Source of the DNA: Lewinellaceae bacterium
GTDB taxonomy: Bacteria > Bacteroidota > Bacteroidia > Chitinophagales > Saprospiraceae
Assembly: GCA_016711435.1 (NCBI GenBank)
Contig: JADJSY010000004.1
Location: 62,001-126,000, forward strand
Length of the DNA stretch: 64,000 nucleotides
Direction: 5' to 3'
Of the stretch, positions 9,084 through 17,623 are shown one piece after another. Every line of letters starts with the position of its first letter. Within the stretch, counting starts at the first letter, position 1. A model generated the notes under the pieces. The model worked only from the letters and a program-made list of their open reading frames with translations, searched no databases and was not told where the DNA came from. Position numbers and translations under genes: made by a program.

Positions 9084-10043
9084 ATGATACGGCATTCTTT
9101 TATTTCAGTCATTGCGGTCTTGCAATCGCACAGCCATATCCGAACATTACAGGCATGGCTGAACGGTTTATACGGCGAATTATCGGAGCAATTCAGTGAT
9201 TTTGAATTCATTATAGTCAACAATCATTGCAGCGTAGCCGATATAGACGAGGTAATCAGGCCGTTGCCGGAAGATTTGCGGAAGAATATTTTTATGCTCA
9301 ACCTGAGTACTCCGGTGAGCCGCGACAATGCCTTGCTCGCAGGCCTTGATCGCGCGAATGGCGATTATACGGTCATTTTCGACTTCGATTTTGCGGGGCA
9401 ACCGCAGGTGCTGACACAATTATGGGAACGCAGCCAGCAGGGTTTCGACATCGTGTACCTGCGCGCCCGGGAGCGACTTTTGCCCCTGCCGCAACGCCTG
9501 TTGTACCGCATTTTTTATTTTATCCTGAAAAGATACTCCCAACTGCGCATCGATCCCTGGGCGCACCACACGCGCCTGATCAGCCGGCGGGCGCTCAATT
9601 CGCTGTTGCGGTTGCGGGAAAACAGCCGCTACCTGAAAGCAAATTATGCCCTGGTGGGCTACCAAACCGCTTTTTTACCCACGGAGGTACCTTTGCATGC
9701 AGAACCGGAAACGACCTTCGGCGAACAATTTCGGACGGCCCTGGTGGCAGTCACATCGTTTACCACCTTTTTAAGGTCGCTGTTGCTCTGGATTTTCCTG
9801 TCTTCCGTCATCGTCGCAGGCGTTGCTGTTTTTAATGCGGTAAAGGTGAAATTCACCAACATCGACATTTTTGGCGACCGGGTGGAAAGCCTGTCCGGCT
9901 GGGCCTTTCTGGTCGTTTTGATGTCTGTTTTTTTCGCCATTACCTGCCTGAATCTCTACATCATGTCCATTTACCTGTCCAATATTTACAGCGAAATCAA
10001 AAACAGGCCTTTGTACATCATCGAGTCGGTAAAACGTTATTGA
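9084..10043 (+). CDS. Glycosyltransferase family 2, membrane anchored
   Basis: 319 residues. A GT-A fold N-terminal domain (1-225) of the DPM1/GtrB type: FISVIAVLQSHSHI at the start, FEFIIVNNHC, DNALLAGLDRANGDYTVIFD. The usual DxD metal site is represented by FDFDFAGQP. Two transmembrane helices follow (about 240-265 and 280-305), as in polyprenyl-phosphate glycosyltransferases. Likely donor-to-lipid or modification transfer at the inner membrane; the sugar is unknown. The ATG at 9084 is chosen because everything upstream in frame is repeat array. The last 7 bases overlap the convergent DUF3667 gene. Confidence 0.85.
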   Translation: MIRHSFISVIAVLQSHSHIRTLQAWLNGLYGELSEQFSDFEFIIVNNHCSVADIDEVIRPLPEDLRKNIFMLNLSTPVSRDNALLAGLDRANGDYTVIFDFDFAGQPQVLTQLWERSQQGFDIVYLRARERLLPLPQRLLYRIFYFILKRYSQLRIDPWAHHTRLISRRALNSLLRLRENSRYLKANYALVGYQTAFLPTEVPLHAEPETTFGEQFRTALVAVTSFTTFLRSLLLWIFLSSVIVAGVAVFNAVKVKFTNIDIFGDRVESLSGWAFLVVLMSVFFAITCLNLYIMSIYLSNIYSEIKNRPLYIIESVKRY

Positions 10044-10819
10044 ACCGGCTTGGAAAGTGGGACAAGGTCGATTTCAAACAGTACTTTTGCAATAAATATC
10101 GCCAAGCCCAATAAAAGGCCGAACACAAATATGTAGATGATATAAGCAATCAATAACACCAATACTCCCTGAATACCGCCCCAATAGCTGCGTTGTTTAT
10201 TAAAAAACTGTACGTATCCCCAGGCGAAAAATAAAAACCAACACATGTACTGGAGTATTCCAATAGGCCCAAGTGTCAACGCACTGATATGTAATAAATT
10301 TAAGGTAACAGTGAATGGAATGGTTACAATGGTACATCCGGCCATGAGATAGCAGTAGAAAACAAACTGTTCAGCATAATTGACGTCTGCTTTCTTGTTG
10401 AACCACCGGGATACCAATGCCAGAAAAGGGATCATCATCACGTAAATAACGGTGATGTTGGAAAATATCCAATCGCTGTACCAGGACGACCTAGCCAGGT
10501 TGTTGTTCATACCGGACATTGCCTCATCCAGGTCATTCCTTGGAAAAAACAGCACAGAAATAGCGACAATGATAAGGATGTAGTTCAGGGGTTTGGTAAA
10601 ATTGACCCGTTTCCCTTTGAGATAGGCGCGCGCCATCTTGCCGGGCGATTTCATAAGCTGGACAGTCGTGTACAGCAGGCCTTTATCCCACAAGGTTATT
10701 TTTTTGATAAAATCCGAAAAAATCGCCCGGGTTGTAATACGTTTAACATTGGCTTTTTGGCCGCATTGCGAACAAAATTTACCGTCTACAGCAGTTTCAC
10801 AATTTTGGCAAATCGTCAT
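10037..10819 (-). CDS. DUF3667 membrane protein with zinc ribbon
   Basis: 260 residues. The N-terminus has a double CxxC zinc ribbon, CQNCETAVDGKFCSQCGQ (residues 4-21), followed by a short amphipathic stretch and five or six hydrophobic helices (for example PLNYILIIVAISVLFFP and VLVLLIAYIIYIFVFG). This layout is DUF3667, common in Bacteroidota and uncharacterised. The ATG at 10819 is preceded within two bases by an AGTTATC heptamer arm. Its 3' end overlaps the convergent GT2 gene by 7 bases. Confidence 0.85.
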   Translation of the reverse strand: MTICQNCETAVDGKFCSQCGQKANVKRITTRAIFSDFIKKITLWDKGLLYTTVQLMKSPGKMARAYLKGKRVNFTKPLNYILIIVAISVLFFPRNDLDEAMSGMNNNLARSSWYSDWIFSNITVIYVMMIPFLALVSRWFNKKADVNYAEQFVFYCYLMAGCTIVTIPFTVTLNLLHISALTLGPIGILQYMCWFLFFAWGYVQFFNKQRSYWGGIQGVLVLLIAYIIYIFVFGLLLGLAIFIAKVLFEIDLVPLSKPVQ

Positions 10820-10821
10820 AA

Positions 10822-11007
10822 GTAGTTATCGGTTATTAGTTATCAGTTATCTGTGTTGATAATCAAGCATTTACACAGATAACAAAGCAATTTTGCTTCA
10901 CAACATAGCATATTCAAGAAGGGTGTTCAAAAGACTGTGTGAAGAAAAACATAAGCACCTGACTTTCAATCCTATCCTAAACACGAAATACAAAAAAATA
11001 AACACCC
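10822..11007. repeat. Heptamer arms in a divergent gap (AGTTATC and AAACACC words)
   Basis: 10822-10874 carries AGTTATCGGTTATTAGTTAT and onward; on the minus strand it is the leader of DUF3667 and ends in TGCTTGAT like the copy at 5575. 10979-11007 carries AAACACGAAATACAAAAAAA and on to AAACACC, a 7-step array in plus orientation before the beta-helix gene. Each arm points towards its own start codon; there is no partner arm, as expected where two 5' ends meet. Confidence 0.6.
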
Positions 11008-11032
11008 TCAATTCAAGCGCTAAAATAAGACC

Positions 11033-12217
11033 ATGAAATATCTATTCTCACTTTTGATGTTAATCTGTTTGGAAATCAACTTTTTGGCTGCGCAGGCCGC
11101 CCTCGAAAAAAAAATCCAGACCCGGTTGATTCTCGCTGAAGACGGCGATGTGATCGACTTGCCTGCCGGTACGATTGAACTTTCCAATACCCTGTCGCTC
11201 GACGCCAAGCGAGACATTACCATACGTGGCGCCGGACAGGATAAAACCATTTTGACTTTCAAAAACCAGACCCAGGGCGCGGAAGGCATCAAAATTACCA
11301 ATGCGCAAAACATTGTTTTAGAACACTTTACAGTAGAAGATTCCAAAGGCGACCTGATTAAAACACAATCGGTCAACGGCTTGGTTTTTAGAAATATCAC
11401 CGCCCGCTGGACGGGCAAACCCAAAGCCTCCAACGGCGCTTACGCCTTGTACCCCGTGCAATGCCAGACGGTTCGGATCGAGCGCTGCACAGCCATCGGG
11501 GCCTCCGACGCAGGTATTTATGTCGGCCAGTCGGACAGCGTATGGGTCACAGAATGTGTAGCCAAAAACAACGTGGCCGGCATTGAAATTGAAAACACTA
11601 CCAATGCCTGGGTCTGGAAAAACCAGGCATTCGACAATACCGGCGGCATTCTGGTATTCGACTTGCCAGACTTGCTCAAAAAACGCGGCGGCCATGTAAA
11701 AGTCTACGACAACCTGATCGGACGCAACAACTACAAAAACTTCGCACCCAAAGGAAACATCGTCGGGAAAGTGCCGCCCGGAACCGGCGTGATGATCCTG
11801 GCAACCAATGATGTGGAAATTTACCAGAACAAAATCTGGGAAAACAAAACCGCCTCCACCGCGATTATGAGTTATTTTATTACCGAAAACCCCATTAAAG
11901 ACAAGGCATACAACCCCTACCCTTCCAATATCTATATCCACGACAATATTTATTCCGAAGGAAAAAGAATGCCCACCTGGAAAAGCAAAATGGGTTTTAT
12001 TTTCTGGTGGAAATTTGGCAAAAAAGTGCCGCATATCCTGTACGACGGCATCCAGAACCCGGATTGGGTGGACTCGAACGGCCAACTCAAAGCGGCATAC
12101 CGTATTTGTGTCCGCCAAAATGAAAACGGCACTTTTGCCAATCTCCGGGCGGATAAACTGGGGCTTTTTAAAGGTAAAATCAGCAAAAACATCGGGCCGT
12201 ATGACTGCGCATTATAA
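11033..12217 (+). CDS. Secreted parallel beta-helix protein
   Basis: 394 residues with a signal peptide (MKYLFSLLMLICLEINFLAA). Residues about 35-330 form right-handed beta-helix coils typical of PbH1 repeats: ITIRGAGQDKTILTF, QNIVLEHFTVEDSKG, NGLVFRNITARW, CQTVRIERCTAIG, DSVWVTECVAKNN. This corresponds to the parallel beta-helix family (TIGR03805 type) that is encoded next to the SO2930-type diheme cytochrome, exactly the neighbour here. The stop overlaps the start of the cytochrome by 17 bases, implying coupled translation. Substrate unknown; a polysaccharide- or surface-active role is only inference. Confidence 0.85.
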   Translation: MKYLFSLLMLICLEINFLAAQAALEKKIQTRLILAEDGDVIDLPAGTIELSNTLSLDAKRDITIRGAGQDKTILTFKNQTQGAEGIKITNAQNIVLEHFTVEDSKGDLIKTQSVNGLVFRNITARWTGKPKASNGAYALYPVQCQTVRIERCTAIGASDAGIYVGQSDSVWVTECVAKNNVAGIEIENTTNAWVWKNQAFDNTGGILVFDLPDLLKKRGGHVKVYDNLIGRNNYKNFAPKGNIVGKVPPGTGVMILATNDVEIYQNKIWENKTASTAIMSYFITENPIKDKAYNPYPSNIYIHDNIYSEGKRMPTWKSKMGFIFWWKFGKKVPHILYDGIQNPDWVDSNGQLKAAYRICVRQNENGTFANLRADKLGLFKGKISKNIGPYDCAL

Positions 12218-13286
12218 AATTTTCGGACTGCTGGGCATTGTGTGCCTTTTGATGGGCGCTGCGCATCCGGTTCAGCGGGAAAACAATGATTTAAACAGCG
12301 TTACTGAAGCGGAAACACGCCAATTAGAGGCCGGCATTAAACAAAACCTCAGCGAATACGCCTTTTTTACCGGCCCCTTAGCCGATCTAAAGCCGGCCTA
12401 CAATGTATTTCCATACGAGGTAAATGCCCCTCTTTTCAGCGATTATGCCGAAAAAGCCCGGTTTATTTATCTGCCTGCCGGTACAAAAATGCAATACCGC
12501 GCCGACGCTTCCTTTGACTATCCCGAGGTCGCTGTCATTATCAAAAACTTCTTTTACTGGAACAACGCCGCCCGGCCGGAACTGGGGCGGCGCATCATCG
12601 AAACCCGCTTGCTGCTGAAAGATGCAAAGGGCTGGAAGGCAATCGAATACGTTTGGAATACGGAACAAACCGATGCAATCCTCGAAGTAGCAGGCGGCGC
12701 TACTCCCGTTTCCTGGCAAATGGCAAGCGGCAAACAGCAACGCATAGACTACACGATTCCTAACCTGAACCAATGCAAAGGCTGCCATTCTTATGACGGG
12801 AAATTTACCCCGATTGGAACGACAACAAAACAACTGAACCTGGATTTGCCCGGCGGCGAAAATCAGTTGCTGTTATTTCAACAACAGGGAATGCTGGATT
12901 TGCCTGAAGGTTTTGAACCTGCTCAAGCGGCACATCTGGCGGATTATCGGAAACCAGGAAACGCCGATGAGGCTGCAAGGGCGTATTTAGACAGCAACTG
13001 CGCGCATTGCCACAACCCGCACGGGCCCGCTAGCACCAGTGGCATGTTTCTGAATGTGGAAGAAAATAACCCCGAACATTTGGGGATCGGCAAACCGCCG
13101 GTAGCGGCCGGCCGGGGCAGCGGCAACCGGAAATTCGGCATTGTTCCGGGCAAACCGGCCGAAAGCATCCTGCTTTTCCGCATGGAAGAAAACGACCCCG
13201 GCATTCGTATGCCTGAAATAGGTCGACAACTGATGCACGAGGAAGGCGTGGCGCTTATAAAAAACTGGATCAGGGAAATGAAATGA
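12201..13286 (+). CDS. SO2930-type diheme c-type cytochrome
   Basis: 361 residues from the ATG at 12201, chosen because it gives a signal peptide (MTAHYKIFGLLGIVCLLMGA); the frame is open further upstream only as a shadow of the beta-helix gene. Two CxxCH haem sites are visible: QCKGCHSYDGKFTPIG (about residue 192) and NCAHCHNPHGPAS (about residue 270). The N-terminal half matches the conserved region of the TIGR03806 (HNE_0200) family. Probably a periplasmic or surface electron carrier or oxidase paired with the beta-helix partner. It ends 6 bases from the convergent permease gene. Confidence 0.88.
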   Translation: MTAHYKIFGLLGIVCLLMGAAHPVQRENNDLNSVTEAETRQLEAGIKQNLSEYAFFTGPLADLKPAYNVFPYEVNAPLFSDYAEKARFIYLPAGTKMQYRADASFDYPEVAVIIKNFFYWNNAARPELGRRIIETRLLLKDAKGWKAIEYVWNTEQTDAILEVAGGATPVSWQMASGKQQRIDYTIPNLNQCKGCHSYDGKFTPIGTTTKQLNLDLPGGENQLLLFQQQGMLDLPEGFEPAQAAHLADYRKPGNADEAARAYLDSNCAHCHNPHGPASTSGMFLNVEENNPEHLGIGKPPVAAGRGSGNRKFGIVPGKPAESILLFRMEENDPGIRMPEIGRQLMHEEGVALIKNWIREMK

Positions 13287-13292
13287 AAACCA

Positions 13293-14591
13293 TCACCTGA
13301 ATCGAATGGCCCGCACCGGCGCAATCGTCGAGACCCACAACGCAGGCAAGATCAGGAAAATGACTGTGATGACTAAGGTGCCGATGTTTACGCCGATGAT
13401 GGCATACCAGTTGAACTGTACCGGCGCGTAGGACAAATAATAATCCGCCTCATTGAGTTGGATAAAATGGAACTTGTCTTCCAGATAACAAAAACCTAGT
13501 CCGATTAAATTACCCCAAAACATACCCGTCAAAGTAATTACCGCAGCATAATACAGAAATATCTGGCGAATACGCCCGTTGGTTTCTCCCAGGGCTTTCA
13601 GGATTCCGATCAGGGAAGTGTGCTCCAGGAGCAGCACCATCAAAGCCGTTATCATATTGATAATGGCTACGGCCAGCATCAATCCGAGGATGACGATTTC
13701 GTTGTAATCCTGCAATTGAAGCCACTCAAAAATAGCCGGAAACTTATCGCGAATGCTGACACTCAGCAATTCGGGCGGCAACACCTCATTGTAAATATAG
13801 TCGTTGTACAAATCGAGGTCGCGCAGGTCGTCCAGCCAAATCTCGAACCCGGCCACCTCATTGTCGTTCCAGCCCAACAAATTCTGCGTCTGCCGGATAT
13901 CGCAGAGGGCAAATTTTCGGTCATATTCTTCCAGTCCTGTCTTGTAAATACCGCAGATTTGGAAAAGGCGGCGGAGTTGTTCGCGTTCTTTTACAAAATG
14001 TACGATAAATTTATCGCCTACGCCTACTTGCAGGCGATCAGCGGTTTGTTGGCTGATAATAATATCGCGGGAAGGCGCAGAATCCTGCATCGTTATCACC
14101 CGCCCCGCAACGAGATATGGCGTCAGATTTCCCCAGTCAAAATCCTTGCTCACACCTTTCAGCAAAATACCTTCAAGTGCCGTTTTGGTACGGATAATGC
14201 CGGGTTTATGGGCAAAAACCTGGATATGGCGGATGCCGCCCCGCGATTGTTTTTCGATTTCACGTCCGGTTTCAAAGCCCGCAATGGTTTCAACTTCCGT
14301 ATATCCAATGTGTCGAAGCGTATCTAAAGAAGGGTAAAAGTCCTGTCGCTCCGGAATAGGTTGCGGCTCATAGGAAAGCGCATACCCGGTATCGGAAATA
14401 TGAATATGCCCCCAAAATTCAAATATTTTTCGGCTGATTTCTGTTTTAAACCCTGCTATCAGCGCCGTCGATGCGATCATAACGACCACGCTGAGCGCTA
14501 CGGCCGCAATGGCGATCCGCAGGATCACTTTGGAAAAACTGTTTCCTGCTGAAAAGGCAATCCGCCGGGCGATGAAGAATGGTAAATTCAA
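13293..14591 (-). CDS. LolC/E-type FtsX ABC transporter permease
   Basis: About 433 residues. Four transmembrane helices in the FtsX/LolE order: one N-terminal (residues about 22-50, IAAVALSVVVMIASTALIAG) and three C-terminal (IVILGLMLAVAIINMITAL; AAVITLTGMFWGNLIGLGF; VNIGTLVITVIFLILPALW) around a periplasmic MacB-like core. In lipoprotein release it would work with an ATPase that is not in the window. The frame runs upstream to 14729 only because the GTGAGTG array has no stop; the protein most likely starts at the TTG at 14591, giving MNLPFFIARRIAFSAGNSFS, the family's usual N-terminus. Confidence 0.87.
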   Translation of the reverse strand: MNLPFFIARRIAFSAGNSFSKVILRIAIAAVALSVVVMIASTALIAGFKTEISRKIFEFWGHIHISDTGYALSYEPQPIPERQDFYPSLDTLRHIGYTEVETIAGFETGREIEKQSRGGIRHIQVFAHKPGIIRTKTALEGILLKGVSKDFDWGNLTPYLVAGRVITMQDSAPSRDIIISQQTADRLQVGVGDKFIVHFVKEREQLRRLFQICGIYKTGLEEYDRKFALCDIRQTQNLLGWNDNEVAGFEIWLDDLRDLDLYNDYIYNEVLPPELLSVSIRDKFPAIFEWLQLQDYNEIVILGLMLAVAIINMITALMVLLLEHTSLIGILKALGETNGRIRQIFLYYAAVITLTGMFWGNLIGLGFCYLEDKFHFIQLNEADYYLSYAPVQFNWYAIIGVNIGTLVITVIFLILPALWVSTIAPVRAIRFR

Positions 14592-14740
14592 AACGTGAGT
14601 GGTGAGTGGTGAGTGGTGAAGCGTGAGACGTGAGTGGTGACGTGAGACGAGTGGTGAAGTGGCATTCCGTTGGAAGAATATTGAGTTCTTTCTTCCAACG
14701 GAATGCCACTCACGACTCACCACCACCACTCACGCCAGTT
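14592..14740. repeat. Heptamer-array inverted repeat, word GTGAGTG, with central hairpin
   Basis: 14594-14656 repeats GTGAGTG/GTGAAGC/GTGAGAC with a 7-base step. A perfect 20-base hairpin (arms about 14658-14677 and 14691-14710, AGTGGCATTCCGTTGGAAGA) occupies the centre. The right arm 14707-14737 reads CACTCACGACTCACCACC. On the minus strand the left arm is the leader of the permease and the right arm is the tail of the histidine kinase. Confidence 0.8.
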
Positions 14741-16640
14741 ATTCCTCGTTCATAATCGGCAGCAGCACTTCCACCCTTGTTCCGGTGCGCTGTCCGCCGG
14801 TTGTTTCTCCAATGTCTGTAATCTCGATGAAGGTGTCGCGTTTACTTTTTTGAATCTGATGTAACAGCAGCAGCCGCTCCTGTGTAATGTCCATGCCGCG
14901 CGAGCGGTGTTTCTGAAAACCGGGTTGGTTGATCTGCTTTTCACGCCCTTTGTTGATGCCGACGCCATCGTCTTCAATGATACAGCGAATCAGATTTTCT
15001 TCTTCCAGCAATTGGAATTCAATCAGCAGCCGGCCTTCCTGCCGGGGCCGAAGCCCGTGTTCGATAGCATTTTCAACAAAGGGTTGTACAATCATGGTCG
15101 GGATCATCAGGTCGTCGAAATCGCTGAGCCTCGGCACGATGATTTTAAAATCGAGGCGGTCGCGGAAACGCAGCTTCCGGTTGATGTCTAAATAACGATC
15201 CAGAAATTCGATTTCCTGCTCCAGCGTCACCTCTTCCAGCTCGGAATATTCCAGCGTATGGCGCATCATTTTGGCAAACTTGGCCAGATACGATTCGGCA
15301 TCGCTGTTGCGTCCCGAGGTGACTAAGCCCTGAATAGCGTTGAGCACATTGAACATAAAATGTGGGTTCATTTGCGCTCGCAGTGCCCGCAATTGCAAGC
15401 CTGCAACCCGCAAACGCGCCATTTGCGCTTCTTGCCGGCTGCGCTCCAACTGGTGCCGCGCTTCTATTTCCTGCCGTTCATGGTCGCGCAACTGGTCGAA
15501 ATGCTGCTTATTGAGATCCGTGGCATGTTGTTGCCAGAGGTATGCATCTTCAAAATTTTTCTTTCCGGAATAGTGTTCGGCGAGGTTTTGGCATACCTGG
15601 CCGAGGTGGTACAGATCGTGGCCGCGCTGACCGATTTCCCACGATTTTTTCAAATGTAATTCAGCCTGTTTGGCGTCTTCCAGTTGCAGAAAAATACCCG
15701 CGCGCCAGTTTTCAATTTTGGAAAGATTGGTAAAATCGACGGGTTTTGCGGGCGGATCGTATTGCGCAGCAGCCTGGCCGAATAAATTGAGCGCCCGTAC
15801 AAATTGCCCGTCCAGCATGGCCAGAATACCCAGGTTGCTCAAGGCATGTGTTTTTGCCTCCAGGTCTCCCACCCCGACTACGCGCAAAACCGTTTCAAAA
15901 AACAAATGCGCTTGTTCCGCTTCGTTGCGGGCCAATGCGGCGCGGCCTGCGTTCAGGTAATGCCAGGCCAAACGTGGACGAAGCTGATATTTTTCAACAA
16001 TCGGCAAGACGCTGCGATAGGCTTCCAGGCTTTTTCCTTTTTCGTCGAGCCGTTCGTACAAATCACCCAACCCACTCAGCACCAGGGTTTTAATGTAAAA
16101 ATCTTTCAGTCCCGCTTTGGGGCCAATGTCCATCAGACCCTTCTCGGCTTCCATGAATGCATTCAGCGCCTGACGGTTATTGCTCAAATGCAGGTGTAAA
16201 AAACCTTCCCGGCATGCTATAAAAGCGCGCAAACGGGGCTGCTCGCTATCGCCTAAGTAGCGCCGGGCACGGTCGAGCGCATCTTCTGCGGCGGGCCAAT
16301 CCCGTTGGTTGAGGAAAGTAGCCGCCATATCGGCCCATATTTCTGCCAAAGCCCAGGAATCGGCAAGGCTTTCCAGGATACCGATGGCATGCCGGGCATG
16401 CAGCAGAGATTGCTCGTACCGATGCCATTGGTTTTCTAAAAATGCTGCACTCTGGTGGTAGGAAAGGCGAATATCGAACGGACTGCGCGGTGTAATCAGA
16501 CCTGAAAGCTCGCTCAACGCCGCTTTGGCCTGTTCAAAATCTGTGAATACCCAACGCGCCAGGTTATCGCTCAAACGCCGCAGGAGCGTGGAGTCAGCGT
16601 TTGTCGTGGTTAATTTTATATCTGGTGTCGCCCTGTTCAT
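14739..16640 (-). CDS. TPR-containing LytS-type sensor histidine kinase
   Basis: 633 residues without signal peptide or membrane helices. Residues about 10-370 are TPR-like helical repeats (RARRYLGDSEQPRLRAFIA, GLGDLYERLDEKGKSLEAYR and others), then a coiled coil (RDHERQEIEARHQLERSRQE). The His_kinase domain follows with the H-box QMNPHFMFNVLNAIQGLV (about residue 428), and an ATPase domain with N-box FVENAIEHGLRP and G-box IIEDDGVGINKG. This is the LytS/YehU class, which usually pairs with a LytTR response regulator; none is within the window. A cytoplasmic sensor of this build probably responds through protein contacts of the TPR domain. Confidence 0.9.
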   Translation of the reverse strand: MNRATPDIKLTTTNADSTLLRRLSDNLARWVFTDFEQAKAALSELSGLITPRSPFDIRLSYHQSAAFLENQWHRYEQSLLHARHAIGILESLADSWALAEIWADMAATFLNQRDWPAAEDALDRARRYLGDSEQPRLRAFIACREGFLHLHLSNNRQALNAFMEAEKGLMDIGPKAGLKDFYIKTLVLSGLGDLYERLDEKGKSLEAYRSVLPIVEKYQLRPRLAWHYLNAGRAALARNEAEQAHLFFETVLRVVGVGDLEAKTHALSNLGILAMLDGQFVRALNLFGQAAAQYDPPAKPVDFTNLSKIENWRAGIFLQLEDAKQAELHLKKSWEIGQRGHDLYHLGQVCQNLAEHYSGKKNFEDAYLWQQHATDLNKQHFDQLRDHERQEIEARHQLERSRQEAQMARLRVAGLQLRALRAQMNPHFMFNVLNAIQGLVTSGRNSDAESYLAKFAKMMRHTLEYSELEEVTLEQEIEFLDRYLDINRKLRFRDRLDFKIIVPRLSDFDDLMIPTMIVQPFVENAIEHGLRPRQEGRLLIEFQLLEEENLIRCIIEDDGVGINKGREKQINQPGFQKHRSRGMDITQERLLLLHQIQKSKRDTFIEITDIGETTGGQRTGTRVEVLLPIMNEE

Positions 16641-16720
16641 GGTACCTGTCCTTCAAAACGTTGCAATGGGATGAGCAAAGTAACCACTTTTTCCATTAAA
16701 TCCAAAAAACGCGGTTCCCA

Positions 16721-17569
16721 TCAGGCGCCGATCTTCAACCAGAATGATCCGCCATGGCGTTCTACGCCTTCCAGGTTGGGGTGCTCCCACATATCCGTTA
16801 TAAGGCTATGCAACTCAACGTCTTCCGAGATAAAATAATTGGGCAACATTGGAATATAATGCTGCGGATTGGCTAATAAAAACGCCGCCAGCGCATATTG
16901 TTCCGAATAAAAACGATCGCACATGAACTGCGGATAATCGTATGGAATGTAAATATCATGGATATGAACCACTACCCCTTTTTTCAACTCCGGCAAAACT
17001 TCCAGGAAAAAAACGGTTGCATCCGAATTCGGGAGTACCCGGTGTGAGTTGTCCACAAAAAGCACATCGTTTTCATTTAGATCCCGCAAAAAAGCGTTGT
17101 CTAATTGTTCAAACGGTGTGCGAATGATCTGGTCGGCTAAGTGGTCAATTTCCGCGCGGGGATACGGGTCTATCGAAATGATTTCAGTATTCAGTCCCAG
17201 ATCTGTTTTAGCCTTGTGGGCAACCTTGGTGGAATTGCCGGAGCCGATTTCTACGTATCGCCGGGGTTTGAGTTCTGCCAGCACCGTATACAAAGCCATA
17301 ATGTCCATTCCAGGTAAAAAACCGTTGTTCCAGCCCGGTTGAATCGCATCCTGCACGGCATCAGCCTTCAGAATAGATTGCAGTTGTGGCTTGTACTGCC
17401 TGATTTTTTCCATCCACCAGGCGTATTCTGCACGATGCGCATTGATAATATCATACAAGCGGGCATGAGGCGGCAAGCCATGACCGTGACGGGGTTTCAT
17501 CTCAACTTTATATTCCAGGAAAAGACTCTGGTAACGCGGATGAAGGAATTGATAGATTTTTTTAAGCAT
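16721..17569 (-). CDS. Class I SAM-dependent methyltransferase-like protein
   Basis: 282 residues from the ATG at 17569 (MLKKIYQFLHPRYQ); the frame opens 12 codons further up but with an atypical Arg/Cys-rich lead. Motif I of a Rossmann methyltransferase, RRYVEIGSGNSTKVAHKAK (about residue 105), is followed by ISIDPYPRAEIDHLAD and VLFVDNSHR, then VVVHIHDIYIPYDYPQF. This pattern is found in Methyltransf_24-like proteins near glycan genes. Substrate not inferable. It lies between the LytS kinase and a large T9SS protein in the same orientation. Confidence 0.75.
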   Translation of the reverse strand: MLKKIYQFLHPRYQSLFLEYKVEMKPRHGHGLPPHARLYDIINAHRAEYAWWMEKIRQYKPQLQSILKADAVQDAIQPGWNNGFLPGMDIMALYTVLAELKPRRYVEIGSGNSTKVAHKAKTDLGLNTEIISIDPYPRAEIDHLADQIIRTPFEQLDNAFLRDLNENDVLFVDNSHRVLPNSDATVFFLEVLPELKKGVVVHIHDIYIPYDYPQFMCDRFYSEQYALAAFLLANPQHYIPMLPNYFISEDVELHSLITDMWEHPNLEGVERHGGSFWLKIGA

Positions 17570-17623
17570 GGTTATAAGGCGGCAGGTTCGATCCCGGCCG
17601 CGCAAAACTACTGCAACAAAGTT

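Noticed and set aside
11318..12118. 266-codon minus-strand frame opposite the beta-helix gene
   Set aside because: Shadow of the beta-helix coding strand; no domain or start context.
17576..17605. tRNA-like T-loop, GGCAGGTTCGATCCCGGC
   Set aside because: There is a mismatch in the stem, no anticodon or D arm upstream, and it overlaps the start region of the methyltransferase-like gene; chance similarity. It is not evidence for an att site.
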